From: Bradyrhizobium stylosanthis
GTDB lineage: Bacteria > Pseudomonadota > Alphaproteobacteria > Rhizobiales > Xanthobacteraceae
NCBI RefSeq assembly: GCF_001641335.1
Contig: NZ_LVEM01000001.1
Coordinates: 656,580 to 720,579, forward strand
Reading direction: 5' to 3'
DNA length: 64,000 nucleotides
This document shows, in pieces, positions 24,055-36,404 of this stretch; within the stretch, counting starts at the first letter, position 1; each line of letters starts with the position of its first letter. Under the pieces are notes generated by a model, which ran no database searches, was not told the origin of the DNA, and saw only the letters and a program-made list of their open reading frames with translations. Position numbers and translations under genes: made by a program.

Positions 24055-26385
24055 TCACGACGCTTTTCGAAGCTCGCGTGCGGCAGCGACCATGTTGACG
24101 AGCGCCGGACGGACTTCCTCCCATTTGCGCGTCTTCAGGCCGCAATCGGGATTGATCCAGAGCTGCGAGTCCGACAGCCGCTTCCGGGCCAGCGTGATGA
24201 GGTCCTTCATCTCGTTGGTTTCGGGAACGCGCGGCGAGTGGATGTCGTAGACGCCGGGGCCGATGTCGTTCGGATATTTGAAACCGGTGAACGCATCGAG
24301 CAACTCCATCTTTGATCGCGACGTCTCGATCGAGATGACATCGGCATCCATCGCCGCAATCGCGTCGATGATGGCGTTGAACTCGGAGTAGCACATGTGG
24401 GTGTGGATCTGCGTGGCATCGAGAACGCCGGTCGAGCAGATGCGGAAGCTTTCCACGGCCCAGTCGAGATAGGTCTTCCACTCAGAGTGACGCAGCGGCA
24501 GGCCCTCGCGAAGTGCGGCTTCGTCGATCTGGATCATGGTCGCGCCGGCCTTTTCGAGGTCGGTGACTTCGTCGCGGATCGCGAGCGCGATCTGTCGGCA
24601 GGCCTCGCTGCGCGGAAGATCGTCGCGAACGAATGACCAGTTCAGGATTGTCACCGGACCCGTGAGCATCGCCTTCATCGGCTTCTTGGTCAGCGATTGC
24701 GAATAGCGCCACCACTCGACCGCCATCGGCTTCGGTCGCGAGACGTCGCCGAACAGGATCGGTGGACGCACGTAGCGCGAGCCGTAGGACTGCACCCAGC
24801 CATATTGGGTGAAGACGAAGCCGGAGAGCTGCTCGCCGAAATACTGGACCATATCATTGCGCTCGAATTCGCCGTGGACGAGCACGTCGAGCCCGATCTC
24901 CTCTTGCCAGCGCACGGTGCGGGCCGTCTCCTCCCTGAGAAACTGCTCGTACTGCGCATCGGTCAGCTTGCCCTTGGCGTGCGCAGCGCGGGCGTTGCGG
25001 ACGTCGGCAGTCTGCGGAAACGAGCCGATCGTCGTCGTCGGGAACGCCGGCAGGTCGAAACGCTTGCGCTGGATCTCCGCGCGGCTTGCAAAGGCGCTGG
25101 TGCGACGGCGCATGGCATCGTCGATCGCCGCCATGCGCTTGGCAACCGCCGCGTTGTGGATCTTGGGTGAGGTCTGGCGGGCCTTGGCAGCCTTGTCCGA
25201 GGCGGCGAGGGTATCCGCGATGCCTGCGTCACCAGCGAGAGCCCTCGCCAACGTGGAGAGCTCCCCGATCTTCTGTACCGAGAAGGCAAGCCAGCTCCTC
25301 ACATCGGGGTCGAGACCGGTTTCGAGTTCGAGATCGATTGGCGTATGCAGCAGTGAGCAAGAGGGGGCGATCTGCACGCGGGCCGCGCCGAGCCTGGCAA
25401 TGACCGGCTTGTAGTGCTCGAGGAGCGCCGACAGGTTCGAGCGCCAGACGTTGCGGCCATCGATGACGCCGAGCGAGATCACGAGATCGGCGCGGGCGCC
25501 GGATTCGAACTTGCCAAGTTGCTGCGGCGCGCGGATCAAGTCGACGTGCAATCCGGCGACGGGCAAGGCGAGGGCGGTCGTGAGGTTGTCGCCGATCGCG
25601 CCGAAATAGGTCGCGAGCATGATCTTGATGCTGGGGACTTCCTTGGAGAAGTAGGCATAGGCGCGCTGAAGTGCACCGCGCTCGGCTTCGCTAAGGTCAA
25701 GCACCAGACAGGGCTCATCGATCTGAACCCATTCTGCACCACGCTTGGCCAGTTCCTGCAGAACCTCGACATAAACAGGCAGGAGTGCATCGAGCAGCGA
25801 AACCGGATCAAACCCTGCATCATGGCTCTTGCCGAGCTTGAGGAAGGTGACGGGACCAACCAGCACGGGGCGGGTCTGATAACCTAGCGCCTTCGCCTCG
25901 TCGTATTCCTCGATCGCCTTGCGTGAGGAGAGCTTGAAGGTCTGTCCTTTGTGAAATTCAGGAACCATGTAGTGGTAGTTGGTGTCGAACCACTTGGTCA
26001 TTTCCTGCGCAGTCGCGCCGTGACCGTGATGGGCATGACCGCAGCTTGCATCTTGAGTGTCGCCCTGTGAACCGCGCGCCATCGCGAAGTAAGTCTTGAG
26101 CGAGACCGGGCCGCCCTTCCAGCCATAGGCGTCGGGGATGGCGCCGACCATGACGCTGGTGTCGAGCACTTGATCGTAGAGCGAGAATTCGTTCGACGGA
26201 ATGATGGTTGCGCCAAGAGATTTCTGGCGTGCCCAGTTGGCGGCGCGGAGCCCGGCCGCGGTTTCGAGGAGCTGTTTCTCGCTGATCTTGCCTGCCCAGA
26301 AGCCTTCGAGCGCGAGCTTGAGTTCGCGGCGCGGCCCGATGCGGGGCGTGCCGAGTGTTGCGACTGGAAGTGAAAGAGAAGTCAT
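24055..26385 (-). CDS. metE: Cobalamin-independent methionine synthase MetE
   Basis: A 776-residue enzyme that transfers a methyl group from methyl-tetrahydrofolate polyglutamate to homocysteine, without B12. The N-terminal half begins 'LGTPRIGPRRELKLALEGFW'. The catalytic half contains 'FPTTTIGSFPQTADVRNARA', 'VHGEFERNDMVQYFGEQLSG' and the zinc ligands in IHTHMCYSEF (His and Cys), the ISIETSRS Glu and the Cys of WINPDCGLKTR. ATG 26385 is chosen because the homologous start MTSLSLPVATLG begins there. A short insert with HAHHGHG near residue 120 is unusual. A cobalamin riboswitch sits about 115 nt upstream, so expression should fall when B12 is present. Confidence 0.96.
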   Translation of the reverse strand: MTSLSLPVATLGTPRIGPRRELKLALEGFWAGKISEKQLLETAAGLRAANWARQKSLGATIIPSNEFSLYDQVLDTSVMVGAIPDAYGWKGGPVSLKTYFAMARGSQGDTQDASCGHAHHGHGATAQEMTKWFDTNYHYMVPEFHKGQTFKLSSRKAIEEYDEAKALGYQTRPVLVGPVTFLKLGKSHDAGFDPVSLLDALLPVYVEVLQELAKRGAEWVQIDEPCLVLDLSEAERGALQRAYAYFSKEVPSIKIMLATYFGAIGDNLTTALALPVAGLHVDLIRAPQQLGKFESGARADLVISLGVIDGRNVWRSNLSALLEHYKPVIARLGAARVQIAPSCSLLHTPIDLELETGLDPDVRSWLAFSVQKIGELSTLARALAGDAGIADTLAASDKAAKARQTSPKIHNAAVAKRMAAIDDAMRRRTSAFASRAEIQRKRFDLPAFPTTTIGSFPQTADVRNARAAHAKGKLTDAQYEQFLREETARTVRWQEEIGLDVLVHGEFERNDMVQYFGEQLSGFVFTQYGWVQSYGSRYVRPPILFGDVSRPKPMAVEWWRYSQSLTKKPMKAMLTGPVTILNWSFVRDDLPRSEACRQIALAIRDEVTDLEKAGATMIQIDEAALREGLPLRHSEWKTYLDWAVESFRICSTGVLDATQIHTHMCYSEFNAIIDAIAAMDADVISIETSRSKMELLDAFTGFKYPNDIGPGVYDIHSPRVPETNEMKDLITLARKRLSDSQLWINPDCGLKTRKWEEVRPALVNMVAAARELRKAS

Positions 26386-26500
26386 AGCTTTAACCCCATT
26401 GTGTTGGGGCAAAAGGCCATGGCGGACGCTGGCAGGGCAGCCGTGGATGCGGCAGCTGCTTGGCGTACCACCGGGACACCCCGCCCGTGGACGATTATGT

Positions 26501-26703
26501 TGTCGGGGCAGGTCTCCTGGCTCGCGGGTCATCGCCTGCATCCTGGCCTTCCCGAAGCATGTGCTTCAGTGACACTTTTGGATGCGGGCTCACCGCTTAC
26601 AGTTGCGGGGGCAGCGCCGGCATTGCATCAGTCCGAACGGACCGGGAGCGCACCGGCTTCCCTCTTAGCTCCGGATCAAGTGGGACCCGGAGAACCTCGA
26701 CGT
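26501..26703 (-). promoter_or_regulatory. Cobalamin riboswitch upstream of metE
   Basis: On the minus strand the order is AAGAGGGAAGCCGGTG, then GCTGCCCCCGCAACTGTAAG, then GGGAAGGCC and finally GACCCGCGAGCCAGGAGACC. These are the conserved blocks of an adenosylcobalamin-type riboswitch, including the B12 box, in the correct order and spacing. It lies between prpB (stop at 26748) and metE. Confidence 0.93.
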
Positions 26704-26747
26704 CTCCGATTAGCTGCAACGGTGGGGTTCCGTCAACCTCCCGCCGT

Positions 26748-27671
26748 TCACTTGCGCTGTGGCATACCTGATGGAACGATTGTCTGAACGATCGAAGAAT
26801 CCAAAGCTTCGTAATCGTGTAGTCCGATTGTCGCGTAGAGCTCCGCGCGCGTCTGCATACGATCGACGAGCTTATGCGTGCCGCCATCACGCGAAATTGC
26901 AGCATAAAGTTCTGCCTGCGCCTTGTTGGCGACGCGCAACGACGACACGGGCCAGATCACCATTGCGTAGCCCATCGCCTCGAACTCGGCGGCTGTGAAG
27001 AACGGGGTCTTTCCAAATTCGGTCATATTGGCGAGCAAAGGCACGCCCGGCATGCGCTGGGCAAAGGCGCGGAACATCTCGGCGGTGTTGAGCGCTTCGG
27101 GGAAGATCGCGTCAGCGCCCGCTTCCACGTAGAGTTTGGCACGCGCAACCGCGCCGTCGAGGCCCTCGCTCGCGGCAGCATCGGTCCTGGCGATGATCAC
27201 AAGATTGCGACGGGCTTTAGCCGCGGCCGCCACCTTGGCCGCCATGTCGTGCGCATCGGCAATCTTCTTGTCGTTCAGATGCCCGCACTTCTTTGGCAGG
27301 ATCTGGTCTTCAAGGTGAAGCGCGGCCGCGCCGGCGTCTTCAAACACGCGCGTGGCATGCATGACGTTGAGGGCCTCGCCGTAACCGGTGTCGGCATCGA
27401 CGAGAAGGGGCAGGCCTGATGCGCGGACGATCTGGCGGACGAAGAAGGCAACTTCATCCACGGTGATGATGCCGAGATCGGGCAGGCCCATCGACGCCGT
27501 CATAGCTGCGCCCGACAGATAAAGCCCCTCGAAGTCAGCCGCCTTGGCCTGGAGCGCTGCCATGCCGTTGTGGGCACCGGGAAGCTTCAAGATGCCGGGC
27601 TGCTTCAAGAGCTCGCGGAAGCGGAGACCCGCGGGCTCCTGCGGCAGATCGGCGGCAACGAGATAAGGCAT
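26748..27671 (-). CDS. prpB: Methylisocitrate lyase PrpB
   Basis: A 307-residue enzyme of the isocitrate lyase/PEP mutase superfamily. It cleaves 2-methylisocitrate to pyruvate and succinate, the last step of the methylcitrate cycle. Visible signatures: 'PGAHNGMAALQAKAADFEGL', LPLLVDADTGYGEALNV, 'EDQILPKKCGHLNDKK' (KKCGH is the catalytic loop) and the metal-site region 'IIARTDAAASEGLDGAVARA'. ATG 27671 begins MPYLVAADLP. It lies 11 nt after prpC, so the two are one operon. Confidence 0.93.
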   Translation of the reverse strand: MPYLVAADLPQEPAGLRFRELLKQPGILKLPGAHNGMAALQAKAADFEGLYLSGAAMTASMGLPDLGIITVDEVAFFVRQIVRASGLPLLVDADTGYGEALNVMHATRVFEDAGAAALHLEDQILPKKCGHLNDKKIADAHDMAAKVAAAAKARRNLVIIARTDAAASEGLDGAVARAKLYVEAGADAIFPEALNTAEMFRAFAQRMPGVPLLANMTEFGKTPFFTAAEFEAMGYAMVIWPVSSLRVANKAQAELYAAISRDGGTHKLVDRMQTRAELYATIGLHDYEALDSSIVQTIVPSGMPQRK

Positions 27672-27682
27672 CTGGCAGTTCC

Positions 27683-28864
27683 TCAGGCGGCGCGGACCGA
27701 CGAACGCAATCCGTTGCGCTGTTCGAGCGGCACGAATTTCAGGTTCTCCGGGCCCACATAATTGGCCGACGGCCGGATGATTTTGTTGTCGATACGCTGC
27801 TCGATGATGTGCGCAGCCCATCCCGACGTGCGGGCGATCACGAACAGCGGCGTAAACATCGGCGTCGGCACGCCCATCATGTGATAGGACACCGCGCTGA
27901 ACCAGTCGAGATTAGCGAACATCTTTTTGGTTTCCGCCATCACGGCTTCGATCCGGTCGGCGGTCTCGAACATCTTCATCGCGCCGGCCTCGCGCGACAG
28001 ACGGCGCGCGACCTCCTTGATCACCTTGTTGCGGGGATCGGCGATCGTGTAGACGGGGTGGCCGAACCCGATCACGACTTCCTTTGCGGCGACGCGGCGG
28101 CGGATGTCGGCGTCGGCTTCATCGATATCGGCGTAACGCTTCTGCACCTCGAAGGCGACCTCGTTGGCGCCGCCATGCTTCGGCCCGCGTAGCGCACCGA
28201 TTGCTCCCGTGATGGCCGAATACATGTCGGCGCCGGTGCCGGCGATCGACCGGGCGGTGAAGGTGGAGGCGTTGAACTCGTGCTCGGCATAGAGGTTAAG
28301 CGACGTATGCATCGCGCGGACGTGGGAGTCCGATGCCTTGCGGCCGTGCCGCAGATGCAGGAAGTGCCCGCCAATGTTGTCGTCATCGGTCTCCACCTCG
28401 ACGCGGCGGCCGTTCTGGGAGAAATGATGCCAGTAGAGCAGCATCGAACCGAGTGACGCCATCAGGCGATCGGCGATGTCGCGGGCGCCGGGATGATTGT
28501 GGTCGTGGGCTTCCGGCAGCACGCAGCCGAGCGTCGAGACACCGCTGCGCATGACATCCATCGGATGCGCCGCCGCAGGAAGGGCTTCCAGCGCTGCCTT
28601 TACAGCGTTGGGTAAGCCGCGCAGGCCCTTCAGCTTGGACTTGTAGGCAGCAAGCTCAGTCGGCGTCGGTAAACTGCCGTGCACAAGCAGATGGGCGATC
28701 TCCTCGAACTCGCAGGTCTCTGCTACATCGAGGATGTCGTAGCCGCGATAGTGCAGATCGTTGCCGGTGCGGCCGACGGTGCAGAGCGCGGTGTTGCCGG
28801 CGACGATGCCCGACAGCGCGACCGATTTTTTGGGCGCCGGCTTTGAAGACACTTCGTTCGTCAT
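27683..28864 (-). CDS. prpC: 2-Methylcitrate synthase PrpC
   Basis: A 393-residue citrate-synthase-fold enzyme condensing propionyl-CoA with oxaloacetate. The signatures of the methylcitrate branch are '[20 protein letters not shown]', '[17 protein letters not shown]' (first catalytic His), '[20 protein letters not shown]' (second His) and '[16 protein letters not shown]' (catalytic Asp). The length matches PrpC rather than the longer citrate synthase GltA. It lies between prpB and prpD in the same direction. Confidence 0.94.
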   Translation of the reverse strand: MTNEVSSKPAPKKSVALSGIVAGNTALCTVGRTGNDLHYRGYDILDVAETCEFEEIAHLLVHGSLPTPTELAAYKSKLKGLRGLPNAVKAALEALPAAAHPMDVMRSGVSTLGCVLPEAHDHNHPGARDIADRLMASLGSMLLYWHHFSQNGRRVEVETDDDNIGGHFLHLRHGRKASDSHVRAMHTSLNLYAEHEFNASTFTARSIAGTGADMYSAITGAIGALRGPKHGGANEVAFEVQKRYADIDEADADIRRRVAAKEVVIGFGHPVYTIADPRNKVIKEVARRLSREAGAMKMFETADRIEAVMAETKKMFANLDWFSAVSYHMMGVPTPMFTPLFVIARTSGWAAHIIEQRIDNKIIRPSANYVGPENLKFVPLEQRNGLRSSVRAA

Positions 28865-28906
28865 GATGCCAATCCCTTGATTCCGAGAAAGCTTGCGTTC
28901 GCCGCC

Positions 28907-30424
28907 TTAGCGGCTGGACCAATCGAAGATGCCCGCCGATCCCTTCGCGCCGAGCTGCAATGAATCGACGGTGAAGGTGAGGCCGGAGAGGTCGCCGGCC
29001 GTCAGTTCTGGCAGGCGTTCGACCAAGCCGAGCAAGCGATCCTGCTCGGCCGGCGCGATGACACCATCGGCGAGGCTGCGGAACTTCGCGACATATTGCG
29101 GCCGGGCGAATGGGCGTGCGCCGAGCGGATGCGCATCCGCCACCGCAAGCTCGTCGCTGATGGTCGAGCCGCCCTTGAGCGTGACCACCACGCGTCCGCC
29201 GAACGCCTTCTGCTTGGGATCGTGGCTGTGATAGCGCTGGGTCCAGGCGGGATCTTCGACCGTGGAGATCTTGTGCCACAGCGCGACCGTCTCCGGCCGC
29301 GCAGCGCGTTCCGGCGCGTAGGACTTCTGGTGGTGCCAGCCGCCGTCTTCGAGGGCGACGGCGAAGATGTACATGATGGAATGATCCAGCGTCTCGCGGC
29401 TGGCCTTCGGGTCCATCTTCTGCGGATCGTTGGCGCCGGTGCCGATTACGTAGTGGGTGTGATGGCTGGTGTGGATCACGATGCTCTCGACTTTGGAGAG
29501 ATCACCGATCTTCGGTCCCATGCGTCGGGCGAGGTCGATCAGGGCCTGGCTCTGGTACTCCGCCGAATGCTCCTTGGTGTAGGTGTCGAGGATGGCGCGC
29601 TTCGGCTCGCCCTTCTCGGGCAAGGGCACGACGTACTGCGCCTTCGGGCCCGACAGCAGCCAGGCGATGAAGCCATCTTCGCCTTCCCACGCGGGCGAGG
29701 GAGCACCTTCGCCGCGCATGACGCGATCCACGGCCTCGATCGCCATCTTGCCGGCAAAGGCCGGCGCATAGGCTTTCCAGCTCGAGATTTCGCCCTTGCG
29801 CGACTGGCGCGTGGTGGTGGTGACGTGCAGCGCCTGCTGCACGGCCTGGTAGGTCGTCTCGATCGGCAGGCGCAGCGCTGTGCCGATGCCGGCGGCGGCG
29901 GACGGGCCGAGATGGGCGATATGGTCGATCTTGTGTTCGTGCAGGCAGATGCCCTTCACCAGATTGACCTGGATCTCATAGCCGGTCGCAAGGCCTCGGA
30001 TCAGCGCGGCACCGTCAAGGCCGCAGTGCTGGGCCACCGCCAGGATCGGCGGAATGTTGTCGCCGGGGTGCGAATAGTCGGCAGCCAGGAACGTGTCGTG
30101 AAAGTCGAGCTCGCGAACCGCAACACCGTTGGCCCAGGCGGCCCATTCCGGCGAGATGCGTTGTGCCTGAGGCAGCCCGAACACGGTCGCGCCAGGCTTA
30201 AACGGATGCGAGACGGCCTGAGCCCGCGCGCTGGCAACGGAACGACGCGCGACGGATGCCGCGGCAACGGCGGCGTTGTCGATGATGCGGTTGCCGATCA
30301 TCTCGATCACGGCAGGCTCGACCGCGACGGGATCGGAGGCGACCTCGGCGATCTTCCAGGCGAGCTGGTCCGTCCGCGTCAGATTCTCGGAGGATTTGTA
30401 GGTGCGGACGTGGTGCGATTTCAC
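28907..30424 (-). CDS. prpD: 2-Methylcitrate dehydratase PrpD
   Basis: An MmgE/PrpD-family protein of about 505 residues that dehydrates 2-methylcitrate to 2-methyl-cis-aconitate. Typical regions: '[19 protein letters not shown]', '[20 protein letters not shown]', '[20 protein letters not shown]', '[20 protein letters not shown]' and '[14 protein letters not shown]'. GTG 30424 is taken as start because GAAGGA lies 8 nt upstream; a TTG at 30430 is the longer option. It follows the thioesterase gene by 12 nt. Confidence 0.92.
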   Translation of the reverse strand: MKSHHVRTYKSSENLTRTDQLAWKIAEVASDPVAVEPAVIEMIGNRIIDNAAVAAASVARRSVASARAQAVSHPFKPGATVFGLPQAQRISPEWAAWANGVAVRELDFHDTFLAADYSHPGDNIPPILAVAQHCGLDGAALIRGLATGYEIQVNLVKGICLHEHKIDHIAHLGPSAAAGIGTALRLPIETTYQAVQQALHVTTTTRQSRKGEISSWKAYAPAFAGKMAIEAVDRVMRGEGAPSPAWEGEDGFIAWLLSGPKAQYVVPLPEKGEPKRAILDTYTKEHSAEYQSQALIDLARRMGPKIGDLSKVESIVIHTSHHTHYVIGTGANDPQKMDPKASRETLDHSIMYIFAVALEDGGWHHQKSYAPERAARPETVALWHKISTVEDPAWTQRYHSHDPKQKAFGGRVVVTLKGGSTISDELAVADAHPLGARPFARPQYVAKFRSLADGVIAPAEQDRLLGLVERLPELTAGDLSGLTFTVDSLQLGAKGSAGIFDWSSR

Positions 30425-30436
30425 GATCAATATCCT

Positions 30437-30847
30437 TCAGGCGTGATTGGAAGAAGCCGGATCGACCGGCGTCGGCTTTCCAGTCGCGTCGACCGCGACC
30501 ATTTCGAACGAGCCCCGTATGGCGACGCGGCGAGAGCCTGTCGTCAGCGCTTCGGCAACGACTTCGACCGCGACAGTCATTGATGAACGGCCGACCCGCT
30601 CGACATGAGCAGTCAGCTCAACGAGTTCGCCGACTCGAACGGGCTCGTGGAATTGCACCTTGTCCGAAGTCGCCATCACCACCGCGCAACGGTCGCGTCG
30701 GGTGGCCGCGACAAACGCGGCCTTGCCCATAAGGCTCAGCGCATTGCCGCCGAACAGCGTTCCGTAATGGTTGGCCTGTTCGGGGAAGACGACCTCGACG
30801 AAGCGTGTCGGCTCGTTTTGTCCGGTAGCTTTGAGGGCGGCCTGCAT
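30437..30847 (-). CDS. Acyl-CoA thioesterase, hotdog fold
   Basis: A 136-residue YciA/BFIT-type thioesterase: VEVVFPEQANHYGTLFGGNA (residues about 17-36, the acyl-CoA hotdog signature with the GG turn), LMGKAAFVAATRRDRC, 'VMATSDKVQFHEPVRVGELV' and 'RVAIRGSFEMVAVDATGKP'. It is the first gene of the prp operon here, so a plausible role is release of propionyl-CoA or a related short acyl-CoA to prevent CoA trapping (inference). It is divergent from the prpR-like regulator and shares its operator region. Confidence 0.85.
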   Translation of the reverse strand: MQAALKATGQNEPTRFVEVVFPEQANHYGTLFGGNALSLMGKAAFVAATRRDRCAVVMATSDKVQFHEPVRVGELVELTAHVERVGRSSMTVAVEVVAEALTTGSRRVAIRGSFEMVAVDATGKPTPVDPASSNHA

Positions 30848-30865
30848 GGAGCGATATCCGATGAC

Positions 30866-30978
30866 CCTTGCAAGGCGGGTCCGTTATTCGCAATATCTGC
30901 AAGGTTAAAACTTGCGTATAGTACTGAAAAAGCAAAGCTTTGTGAAAGTCGAGACTGTTATTTTGCAAAGTTTGCGAA
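30866..30978. promoter_or_regulatory. Operator array between prp operon and its regulator
   Basis: Four TTGCAA/GCAAA-type elements occur in 113 nt. They are CCTTGCAAGG (30866-30875), GCAAG-7 nt-CTTGC (30899-30915), CAAAGCTTTG (30933-30942) and TTTTGCAAAGTTTGCGAA (30961-30978). RamB/PrpR-type regulators bind TTTGCAAA-like sites, so this is a likely shared operator for both divergent promoters. Confidence 0.65.
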
Positions 30979-30996
30979 GTCGGTGTGGAGTTTCAG

Positions 30997-32418
30997 ATGA
31001 AGAAAGCATTCATGGGCGTACGCCTGAAGCGCCTGCGCGAAGAGCGCAGATTGACGCAGCAGGCGCTCGCCTCGGCAATCGGAATCTCACTGAGCTATCT
31101 CAATCAGCTCGAGAACAATCAGCGGCCACTCACCATCGCCGTGCTGCTCAAGCTCAACGCCGCCTTCGGCGTCGATGTTCAGTTGTTCTCGGAGGACGAC
31201 GAGGCCCGGCTCGTCGCCGATTTGCGGGAGGCGCTGTCCGATCCCGAAATCGGAGGGACGATCTCGTCGGCCGAATTACGCGAACTCGCAACCAACATGC
31301 CCGCGCTGGGCAGGGCTCTCGTCAGCATCAATCGTCGCTATCGGCAGGCGATCGAGCAGAGTGCCGCGCTCGCGGCCCGGCTTGGAGAGGATCGGCAGGC
31401 GGAGACGGCGATCCTGCCGTCGACCGCGTACGAAGAGGTGCGTGATTTCTTCTATGCGCGCCACAACTACATCGCTGAGCTTGATGAAGCTGCCGAACGT
31501 CTTGCACAGCAGCTTGCGCCATCCGACGCAGTCACTCCGGTTGTTCTCACTGACCATCTCCGTGCCAAATTCGACGTCACGGTCCTGATCGGTAACGGGG
31601 CTGACGATGTCCATCGCCGCTACGACCCGCAGAACAGGACCCTGCATCTTTCGCGCAGGCTTGAACCAGGGCAGCGCGCCTTTCAGCTCGCAACCCAGAT
31701 CGCGATGCTCGGCCTCGACCGCGAGCTCAGTGCGCTCGTCGATGGAGCAGGATTTGCCAATCAGGAGACGCGCGGCCTCGCGCGCATCGGGCTTGCTAAT
31801 TATTTCGCGGGCGCACTGATCATGCCCTACGGGCGTTTCCTGGCAGAGGTCAAGACGCAGCGCTACGACATCGATATGCTCGGTGAAGTTTTCGGGGTCG
31901 GCTTCGAAACGATCTGCCATCGCCTTAGCACGCTGCAGCGGCCATCGGCCCGTGGCGTGCCGTTCTTCTTCATCCGCGTCGACCGCGCCGGCAACATTTC
32001 GAAACGTCAGTCGGCGACGGATTTTCACTTCTCGCGGATCGGCGGCACGTGCCCGCTTTGGAATGTCTACGAGGCGTTTGCTTCTCCAGGCCGCATCGTG
32101 ACTCAGTTTGCCCGCATGCCAGACGAGCGAGCTTATCTCTGGATCGCCCGGACCGTGTCTCACAGAAGCGGCGGCTACGAGTCACTAAGCAAGACCTTCG
32201 CCGTGGCCCTGGGGTGCGACATCAGGCATGCAGGTGAGCTCGTCTATTCACGAGGATTGGACGTTCACGATCCTGCGTCAGCAGTCCCCATTGGCATGGG
32301 TTGCAAGGTGTGCCAACGTATCCATTGTCCGCAACGTGCTTTTCCCCCTGTCGGGCGTTCACTGATGATTGACGAGAGACAGTCATTCTTTTCGCCATAT
32401 GCCGCGTCCAAACCCTGA
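30997..32418 (+). CDS. prpR: Short-chain fatty acyl regulator of RamB/PrpR (ScfR) type
   Basis: A 473-residue regulator. An N-terminal XRE helix-turn-helix (VRLKRLREERRLTQQALASA, then SYLNQLENNQRPLT; residues 7-60) is followed by an IrrE-peptidase-like region (about 150-290, without a clear HExxH) and a C-terminal DUF2083-type domain. That domain includes FHFSRIGGTCPLWNVYEAF and the Cys cluster 'CKVCQRIHCPQRAF'. Homologues sense short-chain acyl-CoA, possibly through an Fe-S site at those Cys, and control methylcitrate genes. ATG 30997 follows GGAG. It is divergent from the thioesterase-prpDCB operon, with TTGCAA palindromes between. Confidence 0.85.
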   Translation: MKKAFMGVRLKRLREERRLTQQALASAIGISLSYLNQLENNQRPLTIAVLLKLNAAFGVDVQLFSEDDEARLVADLREALSDPEIGGTISSAELRELATNMPALGRALVSINRRYRQAIEQSAALAARLGEDRQAETAILPSTAYEEVRDFFYARHNYIAELDEAAERLAQQLAPSDAVTPVVLTDHLRAKFDVTVLIGNGADDVHRRYDPQNRTLHLSRRLEPGQRAFQLATQIAMLGLDRELSALVDGAGFANQETRGLARIGLANYFAGALIMPYGRFLAEVKTQRYDIDMLGEVFGVGFETICHRLSTLQRPSARGVPFFFIRVDRAGNISKRQSATDFHFSRIGGTCPLWNVYEAFASPGRIVTQFARMPDERAYLWIARTVSHRSGGYESLSKTFAVALGCDIRHAGELVYSRGLDVHDPASAVPIGMGCKVCQRIHCPQRAFPPVGRSLMIDERQSFFSPYAASKP

Positions 32419-32423
32419 GACGC

Positions 32424-32912
32424 ATGCACGAAGATTCTGCCCAAACCCGCTATCTGGATACGTCTGACGCAGCCGCGTGTCGCGTGGGCTTCGTTCCTTC
32501 AACACATTTGACCGCGGGCAGCACGAACAAGGCACACCAGGCAATTCGTCTCGTGAAATCGACGTTTCGTGGCGAGTTCAAATGCCTTGTCACTCAAGTA
32601 GAAGCTGGCATCATTATCGAGTGCCCGGAGGCGACCGAGTGCGCAATCCTTAATTTGTGCATTGTCGTCGAACAAAGATTGGAGCGTCTGAAGCAAGAGC
32701 CGCTCGCTGCCAAGATGGTCGAAGAGATTCTCGCGGTCTCAAGCGCCGAACTTCGTCGTTGGTCAAAGGACGGTCGCATTCCGACCAGTGGCCGAGCCTA
32801 TTTCAGCCAAGGCAGGAAGCAGGTTGGGTTGTTTCTCTATTCGCCCGAGGTCATTCGCGGACTGTCGTCGCGCCCGGACCAAATCGCGCAATGGCGCAAT
32901 CAGGATCGCTAG
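32424..32912 (+). CDS. Hypothetical protein with MerR/excisionase-like C-terminus
   Basis: A 162-residue protein starting 5 nt after the prpR-like stop, so probably co-transcribed. The N-terminal 90 residues are unrecognised. The last 60 (EEILAVSSAELRRWSKDGRI, then PTSGRAYFSQGRKQVGLFLY and SPEVIRGL) have the pattern of a winged-helix MerR/excisionase DNA-binding domain: helix, a short RIP.SG wing, an aromatic Y-S-P and a final helix. DNA binding is inferred from that pattern. The target is unknown. Confidence 0.55.
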   Translation: MHEDSAQTRYLDTSDAAACRVGFVPSTHLTAGSTNKAHQAIRLVKSTFRGEFKCLVTQVEAGIIIECPEATECAILNLCIVVEQRLERLKQEPLAAKMVEEILAVSSAELRRWSKDGRIPTSGRAYFSQGRKQVGLFLYSPEVIRGLSSRPDQIAQWRNQDR

Positions 32913-33159
32913 CCACAGCCTCAGCATTAAAAAAAGAATCTTGCCAGCGCGCCTGAGTGGCGCGACTCAGAGTGGTGAGAGTCGTGCGCGCGCGTTTCGA
33001 ACAAGTTTCCCGTTAAATCCCGTATGAGACCTGATTGCACGGCCGTCCCGAATCGCCGGATGTCGGTGGAAGCCTGTGAAATTCCCACATTCCACAAGGA
33101 ACCAGGCCACAGAGCCGCAACGAATCGTTGACACCGGCTCGCGAATATCACCACATATA

Positions 33160-33360
33160 GGCGTCACGGTTCCGCTGGATCGCAAGATTTAGTGGCTAAG
33201 AGGGAAGCCGGTGAACCTCGCCTTTGGTGAGGAATTCCGGCGCTGCCCCCGCAACTGTCAGCAGCGAGCTGCTTCCGTACAAGCGTCACTGATGCGTTCG
33301 CGCATTGGGAAGACGGGAAGCGAGCGACGACCTGCGAGCCAGGAGACCTGCCGTGACGAT
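33160..33360 (+). promoter_or_regulatory. Cobalamin riboswitch upstream of nrdAB
   Basis: It is framed by a P1 stem, CGTCACGG (33162-33169) with CCGTGACG (33351-33358). Inside are AAGAGGGAAGCCGGTGAA, then GGCGCTGCCCCCGCAACTGT and GCGAGCCAGGAGACCTG, the conserved cobalamin-riboswitch blocks. It ends 130 nt before the nrdA start. Confidence 0.93.
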
Positions 33361-33490
33361 CTGAACGTCCACGGGCGGGGTGTCCGGCGGTCGCTTGCAT
33401 GCACCGTCCGGCACTTTGCTGCCGGCGTTTCTGCGGCGTCCTTTCCAAAAGCCCCGTTCAAACACAACGCGCGCATCACGGGGCCGATTG

Positions 33491-36394
<2,904 letters not shown>

Positions 36395-36404
36395 GGAGAT
36401 GACG

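Noticed and set aside
26501-26703. SAM or SAH riboswitch for metE
   Set aside because: All conserved blocks match the cobalamin class, including the B12 box GCGAGCCAGGAGACC.
29096-30583. 495-codon open frame antisense to prpD
   Set aside because: Shadow frame over a clear prpD gene; composition typical of antisense GC-rich DNA.
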